Of a stretch of DNA of 64,000 nucleotides, positions 1 to 7,967 are shown piece after piece. A program made the translations under genes and the position numbers. The notes beneath the pieces are model-generated. The model was not told the DNA's origin, searched no databases, and was given only the letters and a program-made list of their open reading frames with translations. Each line of letters begins with the position of its first letter. Within the stretch, counting starts at the first letter, position 1. The stretch is from Actinokineospora baliensis (GTDB lineage: Bacteria > Actinomycetota > Actinomycetes > Mycobacteriales > Pseudonocardiaceae): assembly GCF_016907695.1 (NCBI RefSeq), contig NZ_JAFBCK010000001.1, positions 3,444,501-3,508,500 of the forward strand. Reading direction: 5' to 3'.

Positions 1-158
1 TGCGGCCTCCGCTGCGGGGCGTGCGCGGGACGGGGTTCGGCCCACAGCGAGCGGAGTGCGTTGGTGGCCATCTGGTCAGCCTAAGCGGCCCGCGCGGTCG
101 GCGTATCCGTCGAAAGTACAAGAGCCCGGCTGTGCCAATGGCCAGGTCGAATCAGGCT

Positions 159-182
159 CCGCGGCGGATGTATCCGCCGCGG
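159..182. terminator. Perfect stem-loop upstream of the DUF6326-like gene
   Basis: CCGCGGCGGA pairs with TCCGCCGCGG around a TGTA loop, giving a 10-bp perfect stem. It lies about 50 nt upstream of the first gene. It may terminate a gene ending left of the window or structure the leader of the first gene. No U-run follows. I see no supported gene in positions 1-232. Confidence 0.4.
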
Positions 183-232
183 CCATCCGTGAGAGTTGGA
201 GCATCCACCCGATCGAGTCAGGGAGCACCGTG

Positions 233-700
233 ATGAGGACGTCTCAATCCCCCACCGCACTGGAGAACCCGTCGTCGTCGCCGGGCGCGCTGGAAGACCA
301 GCGCGTGTCCGTGCGGACCAAGCTCGCGGCGGCGTGGGCCAGCCTCATGTCCCTCTACATCTACGTCGACTACCTCGCCCTGTACAAGCCCGGCTTCATC
401 GACGAGATCCGGGGCGGCTCCGTCCACGACTTCGACACCGGGCCCACCTTCGTCGGCCTCTCGATCACGCTCATGTCCATCCCGGCCGTGATGATCCTGC
501 TGTCCACGGTGCTGCCCGCCAGGGCCAACCGCGTCACCAACCTCGTCGTGGCGGTGCTCTACATCCCCGTCACGGTGTACAACGTGGCGGGCGAGCCGTG
601 GAGCTACGGCTACTTCTACGGTTTCTCCATCGGACTCGAGTTGCTGATCCTGGCCTTCGTCCTGCGCTCCGCCTGGGCCTGGCCGCGCCGGACGCACTAG
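233..700 (+). CDS. DUF6326-like four-helix membrane protein
   Basis: A 155-aa integral membrane protein of unknown function. After a hydrophilic N-terminus of about 30 residues there are four hydrophobic stretches, around residues 40-60 (AAAWASLMSLYIYVDYLAL), 78-98, 105-122 and 132-150. The short motif YKPGF-DEI after helix 1 and the overall pattern resemble the DUF6326 family as I remember it. The ATG at 233 was chosen because GGGAG at 221-225 sits 7 nt upstream; a GTG at 230 is also possible, and the open frame runs further upstream without a ribosome site. It converges on the oxidoreductase gene with only 32 bp between stop codons. Nothing links it to the siderophore genes. Confidence 0.6.
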   Translation: MRTSQSPTALENPSSSPGALEDQRVSVRTKLAAAWASLMSLYIYVDYLALYKPGFIDEIRGGSVHDFDTGPTFVGLSITLMSIPAVMILLSTVLPARANRVTNLVVAVLYIPVTVYNVAGEPWSYGYFYGFSIGLELLILAFVLRSAWAWPRRTH

Positions 701-735
701 CCGCGCCGGACCCACTAGCCGCGCTGGTCGCTCTA
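682..735. repeat. Three tandem 18-bp repeats across two convergent stop codons
   Basis: The unit GCCGCGCCGGACGCACTA occurs at 682-699, with one change at 700-717 and more diverged at 718-735. Each unit junction contains CTAG, which reads as a TAG stop on either strand. The repeat supplies the TAG of the membrane protein (698-700) and the TAG of the convergent oxidoreductase (complement 733-735). Confidence 0.75.
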
Positions 736-1761
736 GCCGCCGAACTCCGCGCGGACCTGCGGGAGCACCTCGGTGCCCAGCAACTCGATGGCGGCCATGA
801 CCTGCTTGTGCGGCACGCCGGACCAGTCCATCTGCATCGCGTAGCGGTCGGCGCCGACCAGCTTGCCGACGCTGATCATGCGGTCGGCGATCTCGGCCGG
901 GCTGCCCGCGAACAACGCCTGGGCGTTGTGCGCGTAGGCGTCGTAGTCGGCGCGGGACGGAACGCTCCAGCCGCGGGAGCGGGCGCCGTACTTCATGGTC
1001 TCCAACCAGTACGGGTAGAACGTGTCCTTGGCCTCTTGCGACTTCTTTGAGATGAAGCCAATGGCGCCCATCGTCACGTGCAGTCCGGTTTGGCCGGTGC
1101 TCTCGCCCGCGCGCCTATAGAGGTCCACGAGTGGGGCGAACCGTTCCGGCTGACCGCCGATGACCGCGTAGACCACCGGTAGACCCAACAGTCCCGCTCG
1201 GACGGACGACTGCGGGTTGCCGCCGGTGCCGACGGAGATGCGCAGGTGCTCGCCGTAGGGCCGCGGCAGGACGTGCGCGTCCTCCAGCGGCGGCCGGAAC
1301 CGGCCGGACCAGGTGATCGGGTCCTCGCGGTCCAGGTGCAGCAGCAGGGCCAACTTCTCGTCGAACAGGTCGTCGTAGTCGCCCAGGTCGGCGCCGAAGA
1401 GCGGGAAGGACTCGGTGAACGACCCGCGGCCCGCGAGCAGCTCGGCGCGGCCCCGGCTGAGCTGGTCGAGCGTGGTGAACTGCTGGTAGAGCCGGACCGG
1501 GTCCTCGGTGCTGAGCACGGTCACCGCGCTGCTGAGCGTGATCCGCTCGGTGACCGCGGCCGCGGCGGCGAGCACGGTGCCGGGGTTGGAGATGGCGTAG
1601 GTGTCGAGGTGGTGCTCGCCGAGCCCGTAGAACGACAGGCCGAGCTCGTCGGCGAGCCTGATGCGTTCGAGGGTGTTGGCGAGCGCCTCGGCCACCGAGA
1701 CCTGCTCGCCGGTGACCGGGTCGGGGTGGCGGTCGGCGAAGCTGTAGATGCCGAGTTCCAT
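733..1761 (-). CDS. LLM-class flavin-dependent oxidoreductase
   Basis: A 342-aa bacterial luciferase-like (TIM-barrel) monooxygenase/reductase using FMN or F420; the substrate is unknown. The N-terminus MELGIYSFADRHPD, the segment FYGLGEHHL, the core AAAVTERITLSSAVTVLSTE and the SRGRAELLAGRGS stretch are typical of this family. The SVGTGGNPQS motif near the middle matches the flavin phosphate-binding loop. Another ATG lies four codons upstream, but GGAGG falls inside those codons and is 5 nt before the ATG at 1761, so 1761 is preferred. The gene is divergent from a MarR regulator across a 62-bp gap holding a palindrome, so that regulator probably controls it. No link to iron metabolism is visible. 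Confidence 0.85.
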   Translation of the reverse strand: MELGIYSFADRHPDPVTGEQVSVAEALANTLERIRLADELGLSFYGLGEHHLDTYAISNPGTVLAAAAAVTERITLSSAVTVLSTEDPVRLYQQFTTLDQLSRGRAELLAGRGSFTESFPLFGADLGDYDDLFDEKLALLLHLDREDPITWSGRFRPPLEDAHVLPRPYGEHLRISVGTGGNPQSSVRAGLLGLPVVYAVIGGQPERFAPLVDLYRRAGESTGQTGLHVTMGAIGFISKKSQEAKDTFYPYWLETMKYGARSRGWSVPSRADYDAYAHNAQALFAGSPAEIADRMISVGKLVGADRYAMQMDWSGVPHKQVMAAIELLGTEVLPQVRAEFGG

Positions 1762-1781
1762 GCGGGCCTCCATTCGCCTTA

Positions 1782-1794
1782 TGATGACACATCA
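1782..1794. promoter_or_regulatory. Probable MarR operator palindrome
   Basis: TGATG-ACA-CATCA is a perfect hyphenated inverted repeat centred in the 62-bp gap between the divergent oxidoreductase (start 1761) and marR (start 1824). MarR proteins typically bind such short palindromes between themselves and a divergent target. Binding is inferred from position and symmetry. Confidence 0.5.
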
Positions 1795-1823
1795 ACAAAT
1801 CGCGGGAGCGGAGGCCCCTCCGG

Positions 1824-2273
1824 ATGTGGCTCGACGAGCGCGAATCCCGGGTCTGGCGGGCCCACCTGGCCCTGCACCGCGACCTCCAGGCCGTCCTGGA
1901 ACGCCGCCTCACCCGCGACAGCGGCCTGTCCCTCGCCGACTACGCCCTCCTGGTCCCCCTCTCCGAGTCCGCCGACGGCCTCGTCCGAGCCCGAGACCTG
2001 GCCGCCGCGGTCGGCTGGGAGCGCAGCAGGCTCTCCCACCACCTCACCCGCATGGAGTCCCGAGGCCTGATAACCCGAGAAACCTGCCCCGAAGACGCCC
2101 GAGGCGCCATGGTCCGCCTCACCCCCCACGGCCGAGCCACCATCACCGCCGCCGCCCCAGACCACGTAGCCACCGTCCGCCGCACCTTCCTCGCCCCCCT
2201 CACCGACGCCGACCTGACCACCCTCGACGACATCTACCGCCGCCTCTCCGCCGCCCTCGCCGAAGAGGAGTGA
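1824..2273 (+). CDS. MarR-family transcriptional regulator
   Basis: A 149-aa winged-helix repressor-type protein. The DNA-binding core is visible at about residues 50-100: VRARDLAAAVGWERSRLSHH is the helix-turn-helix, followed by LTRMESRGLITRETCPEDAR and the wing/strand AMVRLTPHGRATI. Flanking helices (RAHLALHRDLQAVLERRL and the C-terminal LTDADLTTLDDIYRRLSAAL) form the usual dimerization domain. A GGAG stands about 11 nt before the ATG. It probably represses itself and the divergent flavin oxidoreductase through the palindrome at 1782-1794. MarR proteins of this size generally respond to small phenolics, oxidants or drugs; the ligand cannot be read here. Confidence 0.88.
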   Translation: MWLDERESRVWRAHLALHRDLQAVLERRLTRDSGLSLADYALLVPLSESADGLVRARDLAAAVGWERSRLSHHLTRMESRGLITRETCPEDARGAMVRLTPHGRATITAAAPDHVATVRRTFLAPLTDADLTTLDDIYRRLSAALAEEE

Positions 2274-2498
2274 CCGGTACCCAACTGACCCGCTGGCGGT
2301 GCGGCAGCGTGTTGTCCGAAGTGCTGCGGATCGCGTCCACCACGATGGCCTGCCTCGGGCGGCCGGACATCGGCTTCCTCCACCAGTTGAGCTCCTCGAC
2401 CCGCCGCTGAGGTAAGGAACGGCCCCTCGGTCGGCGCGCTCACGTCTTCGACGCGGTTAGCCCCGGAGGGGGCCAGTGGGGGGCTGACCTGGGCGAGC
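2274..2498. other. Intergenic stretch with coding-like composition, no gene called
   Basis: Between the MarR stop and the first iron box there is no ORF with a start and ribosome site. The first ~135 bp have G/C-rich third positions in a forward frame ending at TGA 2408-2410, and also in one reverse frame, which suggests a decayed coding remnant. I could not identify a family. Confidence 0.3.
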
Positions 2499-2517
2499 TA
2501 AGGTGAGCCTAACTTTA
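2499..2517. promoter_or_regulatory. DtxR/IdeR iron box before the permease operon
   Basis: TAAGGTGAGCCTAACTTTA matches the iron-box consensus TTAGGTTAGGCTAACCTAA at 14 of 19 positions. It ends 14 nt before the GTG start of the first permease gene, so bound Fe-IdeR would block the promoter or transcription start. Confidence 0.75.
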
Positions 2518-2531
2518 GTGCGGGAGGTGCG

Positions 2532-3509
2532 GTGCGGGTCGGCTTGCTCGGGGTGGGGTTGGTGCTGGTCTGCCTGGCCAGCGTGGCCATCGGGTCGCGG
2601 ACCATCCCGCTCTCGACCGTGTGGGACGTGGTGAGCGGGGCTCTGCCCACCGGCGACGAGGCGACGATCATTTGGGATCGGCGGGTGCCGCGCACGCTGT
2701 TGGGCCTGCTCGTCGGGGTCGCGCTCGGGGTGGCGGGTGCGCTCATGCAGTCGCTGACCCGCAATCCGCTCGCTGACCCCGCCTTGCTCGGTGTCGACAT
2801 CGGTGCTTCGACCGCGGTGGTGGCCGCCATCGCGTTCTTCGGCATTTCGACCGTCGGCGGATACATCTGGTTCGCCTTCTTCGGTGCCGCCGCCGCCTCT
2901 GTCCTCGTGTACCTGCTCGGGTCGACCGGCCGTGCTGTGACCCCGGAGCGGATGGTGCTCGCGGGTGCGGCCATCACCGCGACGCTCGGGGCGTTCGTGG
3001 CGGCGACGATCGTGCTCGACCCGGCGGCGTTCCAGCAGTTCCGGTTCTGGCAGATCGGGTCGCTGGAAGGGCGCGGCATGGATGTCGTGTCGCAGATCCA
3101 CTGGTTCATCCTCGCGGGCCTGGTCATCGCGGCCGGGTTGGCGGGTCCGCTCAACGCGATCGCGCTCGGCGACGAGACCGGGCGGGCGCTCGGGGTGAAC
3201 CTGACCACCGTCCGGGTCGGCTCGGCCGCCGCCATCACCCTGCTCTGCGGGGCCGCGACCGCCGCGGTGGGGCCGATCGCGTTCATCGGGCTGACCGTGC
3301 CGCACATGGCGCGGGCGCTGGTGGGGCCGGACCTGCGGCGGGTGCTGCCGTTGTGCGCGCTGATCGGGCCGGTGCTGCTGCTCGGCGCGGACGTGGTCGG
3401 GCGGTTGATCATCTCGCCGCGGGAGATGGAGGTCGGGATCATCACCGCCTTCGTCGGCGCCCCGGTGTTCATCGCGTTGTGCAGGCGCCGGAAGTTGGCG
3501 CACCTATGA
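2532..3509 (+). CDS. FecCD/FepD-type siderophore ABC permease
   Basis: A 325-aa polytopic inner-membrane permease of the BtuC/FecCD family, one half of the channel for ferric-siderophore uptake. Near residues 70-90 it carries the family hallmark GALMQSLTRNPLADPALLG. Near residue 215 the cytoplasmic loop LGDETGRALGV contacts the ATPase. Repeated hydrophobic segments fit 8-10 membrane helices, and the 325-aa length is normal. GGGAGG lies 5-7 nt before the GTG start. It shares a 4-bp ATGA overlap with the second permease, so the two are translationally coupled. The matching lipoprotein and ATPase genes lie about 52-55 kb away at 55511 and 57390. The iron box just upstream indicates repression in iron-rich conditions. 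Confidence 0.93.
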   Translation: MRVGLLGVGLVLVCLASVAIGSRTIPLSTVWDVVSGALPTGDEATIIWDRRVPRTLLGLLVGVALGVAGALMQSLTRNPLADPALLGVDIGASTAVVAAIAFFGISTVGGYIWFAFFGAAAASVLVYLLGSTGRAVTPERMVLAGAAITATLGAFVAATIVLDPAAFQQFRFWQIGSLEGRGMDVVSQIHWFILAGLVIAAGLAGPLNAIALGDETGRALGVNLTTVRVGSAAAITLLCGAATAAVGPIAFIGLTVPHMARALVGPDLRRVLPLCALIGPVLLLGADVVGRLIISPREMEVGIITAFVGAPVFIALCRRRKLAHL

Positions 3510-4546
3510 GCCTGGTGACCGGCACGCCCGTCCGGATCGGCGGTCTGTCCACCCGCGCCCACCCGCGCGCGATCATCGTGGTCTTCGCCCTGCTCGCGGT
3601 CACCTTCGGGCTGGCCGTGCTCGGCATGCTCACCGGTGATTTCCCGCTCACCCTGACCCAGTTGCTCGACACGCTCAACGGCGCGGGCACCGGTGGCCAG
3701 AAGTACATCGTCTTCGACCTGCGCCTGCCGAGGGTGAGCATCGCCGTCATCGTCGGCGCGGCGCTGGGGATCAGCGGGGCCATCTTCCAGAGCCTGTCCC
3801 GCAACCCGTTGGGCAGCCCCGACATCATCGGTTTCTCCACCGGTTCCGCCACCGGTGCCATCCTCGTGCTGATCGTCTTCGGCGGTGGGGTCACCCAGAT
3901 CGCTTTGGGCTCTATCGCAGGTGGCATCGTCGCGGCGATCGTCGTCTACGGACTCGCCTATAGGACAGGCGTTCAGGGTTACCGGCTGATCCTTATCGGC
4001 ATCGGTGTCACAGCCGTCCTCGGCTCCCTGAACACGTACATCCTCACTAGAGCCGGACTACGCCAAGCCCAAGCCGCTCAAGTGTGGCTTGTCGGCAGCC
4101 TTAACGGCCGGGGTTGGTCAGAGGTACTTCCGGTGGCCATAGCGCTCGCGCTCCTCCTACCGGCCGCATTGGTGCTAGGCCGAAGGTTGGGCTTCTTGGA
4201 GATGGGTGACGAGACCGCGACGATGCTTGGCATCCGCACCGAGCCCACCCGTCTCGCGCTGGTCGTCATCAGTGTCGCTCTTACCGCGGTGGCCACCGCG
4301 TGCGCGGGACCTATCGCGTTCGTCGCACTCGCCGCGCCACAACTCGCACGTCGACTCGCGGGCTCGGCCGGGGTGGCCATAGTGCCCGCTGCCGCGATGG
4401 GCGCGGCTCTATTGCTGGCCGGGGATGTGTTGTCACAGCGCGCTTTCGGGCAGAACGCACTACCGGTCGGCGTGGCCACCGCGGCCATCGGCGGCCTCTA
4501 CCTCGCCTGGTTGTTGGCCAGCGAGTGGCGTTCCGGGCGGCGCTGA
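3506..4546 (+). CDS. FecCD/FepG-type siderophore ABC permease
   Basis: A 346-aa second permease subunit that would pair with the preceding one. It has the family motif ISGAIFQSLSRNPLGSPDII followed by GFSTGSATGA, which is typical of FepG, and the ATPase-contact loop MGDETATMLGIRTEPTRL. The ATG at 3506 overlaps the upstream TGA by 4 bp; longer open frame upstream lies inside the first permease and has no ribosome site. Third-position composition changes near position 3890, after which CTT, CTA and TAT codons become common. It is co-transcribed with the first permease, and a weaker iron box follows before the ABC exporter genes. Confidence 0.93.
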   Translation: MSLVTGTPVRIGGLSTRAHPRAIIVVFALLAVTFGLAVLGMLTGDFPLTLTQLLDTLNGAGTGGQKYIVFDLRLPRVSIAVIVGAALGISGAIFQSLSRNPLGSPDIIGFSTGSATGAILVLIVFGGGVTQIALGSIAGGIVAAIVVYGLAYRTGVQGYRLILIGIGVTAVLGSLNTYILTRAGLRQAQAAQVWLVGSLNGRGWSEVLPVAIALALLLPAALVLGRRLGFLEMGDETATMLGIRTEPTRLALVVISVALTAVATACAGPIAFVALAAPQLARRLAGSAGVAIVPAAAMGAALLLAGDVLSQRAFGQNALPVGVATAAIGGLYLAWLLASEWRSGRR

Positions 4547-4578
4547 TCCATCACATTGACACCCCGCCGGGTGGCAAG

Positions 4579-4597
4579 TAAGGATGACCTAACTTTT
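4579..4597. promoter_or_regulatory. Weak, half-conserved iron box before the ABC exporter pair
   Basis: TAAGGATGACCTAACTTTT matches the iron-box consensus at only 11 of 19 positions, but the right-hand core CCTAAC is intact. It is placed 45 nt before the exporter start, so a weak or half site is plausible. Confidence 0.4.
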
Positions 4598-4642
4598 CTT
4601 AGCGCGCCCTTGCTCGCGCGCGGCCACAGGGAGGACACCGGG

Positions 4643-6277
4643 GTGGATCTGCTGCGCAGCGGCCTGCGGAGGGAGCGGGCCGTGCTCGGCGCGGGCCTGG
4701 CCGCCACGGTGGTGCAACAGGCCGCGCTGCTGGCCCTGCCGTGGTGCGTCCAGCACGGCCTCGACGAGGGCATCGCCCCCGGCGACACCGGTCGCACCGC
4801 GTTCTGGTCGGTCACCACCGCCGTGGTCGCCGCCGTCATGCTGGTCGCGGCGGTCGCGGGGAAGTGGTGGGCGAACCTGGCGGCGAACCGGATCGCGCAC
4901 GCGCTGCGCGCCGACCTCGCCCGAGGCGTCGGCGGCCTCGACCGCGCCGCCATCGCCCCGTTCGGCCGCGGTGACCTCGCCATGCGGGTCACCAGGGACA
5001 CCGAGCTGATCACCGCCTGGGTGCAGGGGCTCACCCGGTGGTCGCGGGTCGTGGTGACGGTGCTGGTCGTGGTGCCCGCCGTGGCCGTGCTCGACCCGGT
5101 GCTGCTCATCGTGCTGCTGGTCGCGATGCCGCTGCTCGGCCTGCTCAACGCCCAGTTCCCCGGCCGCTACCGCACCGCCAACGAGCGCCTCTCCGGCGCG
5201 CACGGCACCCGCGCCGACGCGGTGGAGGACCTGCTCTCGGCCAGTGCCGCGGTGCGCGGACTCGGCGGTGAGCAGGTGCTGGTGCGCCGCCACACCGAGG
5301 TCAGCGCGCACGTCACCCGGCACACCCTCGGCGTGGCCCGGATCTCGGCGTGGTGGGTCTCCGCCCCGCCCGCGCTGCTGCGGCTGGCCGTGGCGATCGG
5401 TCTCGCCGTCGGCGGGCTGGCCGCCATCGACGGCCGGATCAGCGTCGGCTCCCTGGTCGCCTTCACCTCGTGGATGATCACCATGACGGTCGCGGTGACC
5501 GTCCTGGTCGACCTGCTGGTCAACCGGAACCAGGCCAGGGTCGCCGCGGCGCGCGTCGCCGAGGTGCTGGCCGCCCGACCCGCCGTCGCCGCCCCCGCCG
5601 ACCCGCGGCCGCTGCCCGAGACCGGCATGCTCGCCGCGGTCGGCGTCAGCGCGGTGCGCGACGGCCGCACCGTGCTCGACCCGGTCGACCTGGTCGCCGG
5701 GCCGGGGGAGTTGGTCGTGGTGACCGGCCCGACCGGCTCCGGCAAGTCGGTGCTGGTGCGGTTGCTGTGCAGGCTGGACGACCCGGACCACGGCACCGTC
5801 CACTTCGGCGGGATCGATCTGCGGTTGGCCGACCCGGAGCAGGTGTGGCGCCGGGTGGGTGTTGTGCCGCAACGGCCCGTGGTGCTCTCGGGCACGATCC
5901 GCGACAACATCACCCTCGACCGCGACGTCGACCTGGCCCTCGTGCGCGAAGCGTGCCATGTCGCCGCGCTCGACGAGTTCATCGACGGCCTCCCCGACGG
6001 GTACGACACCGTCGTGGGCGAGCGCGGCGAGACCCTCTCCGGCGGGCAGGTCCAACGGCTCGCGCTGGCCAGGGGGCTGCTGGACAAGCCACCGGTGCTG
6101 GTGCTCGACGACGTCACCTCCGCGGTGGACGCCGAGACCGAGCGCACCATCCTGCGCAGGCTGCGCGACTGGTCCCCGGAGACCGCCATCGTCTTCGTCA
6201 CCCACCGCCCGGCCGTGGTCGCCGCCGCGGACCGCCTGATCACCCTCACCGAGGACATGGAGGTCGTCGGTGGCTGA
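4643..6277 (+). CDS. ABC exporter half-transporter, subunit 1
   Basis: A 544-aa half-transporter: an N-terminal six-helix membrane domain (about residues 1-310) fused to a C-terminal ATPase domain. The ATPase has Walker A GPTGSGKS, an intact signature LSGGQ, Walker B VLVLDD and the H-loop VTHRP. The residue after the Walker B Asp is Asp (LDDVTSAVD) rather than the catalytic Glu. That fits one half of a heterodimer whose partner, the next gene, keeps the Glu. The GTG at 4643 is chosen because GGGAGG stands 8 nt upstream; the open frame extends 29 codons further but crosses the weak iron box. It overlaps the next gene by 8 bp. The likely role is siderophore export; an IrtAB-like import role is the alternative. 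Confidence 0.9.
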   Translation: MDLLRSGLRRERAVLGAGLAATVVQQAALLALPWCVQHGLDEGIAPGDTGRTAFWSVTTAVVAAVMLVAAVAGKWWANLAANRIAHALRADLARGVGGLDRAAIAPFGRGDLAMRVTRDTELITAWVQGLTRWSRVVVTVLVVVPAVAVLDPVLLIVLLVAMPLLGLLNAQFPGRYRTANERLSGAHGTRADAVEDLLSASAAVRGLGGEQVLVRRHTEVSAHVTRHTLGVARISAWWVSAPPALLRLAVAIGLAVGGLAAIDGRISVGSLVAFTSWMITMTVAVTVLVDLLVNRNQARVAAARVAEVLAARPAVAAPADPRPLPETGMLAAVGVSAVRDGRTVLDPVDLVAGPGELVVVTGPTGSGKSVLVRLLCRLDDPDHGTVHFGGIDLRLADPEQVWRRVGVVPQRPVVLSGTIRDNITLDRDVDLALVREACHVAALDEFIDGLPDGYDTVVGERGETLSGGQVQRLALARGLLDKPPVLVLDDVTSAVDAETERTILRRLRDWSPETAIVFVTHRPAVVAAADRLITLTEDMEVVGG

Positions 6278-7967
6278 GATCCGCACCCTCGCCGAGGCGC
6301 CGTCGACCAAGGGCGTCCTGCGCCGCTTCTGGCCGCACCTGCGGCAGCACCGCTGGCGCATCGCCGCCGCCCTGCTCACCACCGCCGCGGCCACCGCCGC
6401 TGTGGTCGGCATCGCCCCGGTCATCGGCTCGGGTGTGGACGCGGTGCTCGCCAAGGACAAGGGCGGGCTGTGGCTGGCCGTGTTCGTCCTCATCGGACTG
6501 ACGCTGTGCAGGCTCGTCCTGCTCGCCGCCGCGGAGCTGCAGTTGACCTCGGTCGGCGAGCGGGTCGTGCGGCACCTGCGGGAACTGGTCGTCGACCGGC
6601 TCGCGTCGGCGCCGCTGCGCTTCATCGAGGCGCACCGCACCGGCGACCTGCTGCGCCGCAGCACCGGTGAGGTCGCCGAGTTGGCCCAGTTCGTCCGGGC
6701 CAGCCTGCCGGACCTGCTCGGCGCCCTGATCACGCTCAGCATGACGATTGTGGTGCTGCTCGCCTACTCCTGGCTGATGACCCTGATCCTGTTGGCGGTC
6801 TTCCTGCCCGCGGCGATCCTGGTGCTGCGCTGGTTCGACCGCGCGGCCGATGACGCGTTCGGTGACCAGGCCGCCGCGGAGGCGACCATGGCCGCCCAGT
6901 TCACCGAGTTCGTCGCGGCGGGGGAGACGCTGCGCCTCGGTGGTGGGGTGCGCGCCCGGCTGCGCCGTTTCGGCCGTTCCAACGACGAAGCGCTCAAGGC
7001 GGCCAACCGCACGGTCGCGGTGCAGAACCGCCTAGAGACGATGAGTCTGCTGGAGGGCTTGTCCACTGCGGTGTTGCTGCTGCTCGGCGTGTGGTTGGTG
7101 ACCTCCGATCAGATCAGCGTCGGCACGGTCGTGGTTTTCGTGCTGGCCACTAAGAACCTGTTCGAGGGTGTTCTTAACCTCTCCGAGCTCTTGGCCGAGT
7201 TGCAGCTTGCCCGTGTAGGCCTTGCGCGGCTGCTCGACCTCTTAGAGGCGACCGAGCGGCAAGGTAAGAGCGGCGCGAGCACCCCGGCACCCGAGCGCGC
7301 GGAACTGTCCACTGCGGACCTCGGCTACGCCTACGTTAATGGGGCCGAAGTTCTGCACGACGTCTCCGTGTCCTTCACGGAAGGCGACCGCGCAGGCCTA
7401 GTAGGCCAAACAGGCTCCGGTAAGACCACGCTCGCCAAGCTGCTCAGCGGCCTCTATACGCCCGACCGCGGCAAAGTCACCTACGGCGGCGTCGACTTGG
7501 CCGATCTCGACGAAGCCGACCTGCGCGGCAAGCTCGTCCTCGTCCCGCAGCAGGTGCATCTGGTCGATGGCACGATCGCAGACAACCTCGCTCTGGCGCC
7601 GACGGCACCAACACGCCAGGACATGGTCGACGCCGTGCACGCACTGGGCCTCGACGAGTGGGTGGCTTCGCTTCCGGACGGTCTCGACACCGTCGTCGGC
7701 AGGCGCGGCGACCGGCTCTCCGCGGGGGAGCGGCAGATCCTCGGCTTGGTCCGCGCCTCGCTGGTGGACCCGGCGGTGCTGATCCTGGACGAGGCCACGG
7801 CCGACATCGACCCGGAGACCTCGGCCCGGCTGGAACGGGCTGTGGACCACCTGCACACCGGTCGTACGCTCATCGTCATCGCCCACCGCGAGGCCACCAT
7901 CGAGCGGCTGCCGCGCGTGGTGCGGCTCGCTGGGGGAAGGGTCGTCCACGAAGAAAGGGCCGTCTAG
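6270..7967 (+). CDS. ABC exporter half-transporter, subunit 2
   Basis: A 565-aa partner of the preceding half-transporter with the same layout: membrane helices to about residue 320, then an ATPase domain. It has Walker A GQTGSGKT, a degenerate signature LSAGE in place of LSGGQ, Walker B VLILDEATADID with the catalytic Glu, and H-loop IAHRE. The two subunits are therefore complementary: one composite ATP site is canonical and one is degenerate, as in known heterodimeric exporters. The GTG start follows GGAGG by 6 nt inside the upstream gene's end. Codon use shifts between about 7030 and 7720, where CTT, CTA and GTA codons appear. It probably moves the finished siderophore across the membrane. 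Confidence 0.9.
   Translation: MAEIRTLAEAPSTKGVLRRFWPHLRQHRWRIAAALLTTAAATAAVVGIAPVIGSGVDAVLAKDKGGLWLAVFVLIGLTLCRLVLLAAAELQLTSVGERVVRHLRELVVDRLASAPLRFIEAHRTGDLLRRSTGEVAELAQFVRASLPDLLGALITLSMTIVVLLAYSWLMTLILLAVFLPAAILVLRWFDRAADDAFGDQAAAEATMAAQFTEFVAAGETLRLGGGVRARLRRFGRSNDEALKAANRTVAVQNRLETMSLLEGLSTAVLLLLGVWLVTSDQISVGTVVVFVLATKNLFEGVLNLSELLAELQLARVGLARLLDLLEATERQGKSGASTPAPERAELSTADLGYAYVNGAEVLHDVSVSFTEGDRAGLVGQTGSGKTTLAKLLSGLYTPDRGKVTYGGVDLADLDEADLRGKLVLVPQQVHLVDGTIADNLALAPTAPTRQDMVDAVHALGLDEWVASLPDGLDTVVGRRGDRLSAGERQILGLVRASLVDPAVLILDEATADIDPETSARLERAVDHLHTGRTLIVIAHREATIERLPRVVRLAGGRVVHEERAV

Noticed and set aside
2274..2410. Possible thiolase-like or transposase-like fragment
   Set aside because: Both strands look coding by third-position G/C and neither gives a convincing family match, so only a composition note is kept.
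2457..3562. Antisense frames of about 350 aa over the first permease
   Set aside because: Low-complexity Arg/Pro/Gly-rich translations opposite a clear FecCD gene and its iron box.
4589..6742. 717-aa antisense open frame across the ABC exporter genes
   Set aside because: A shadow of high-GC codon bias: rich in Arg, Gly, His and Ala with no domain, opposite two clear ABC proteins. Many similar antisense frames exist along the NRPS genes.
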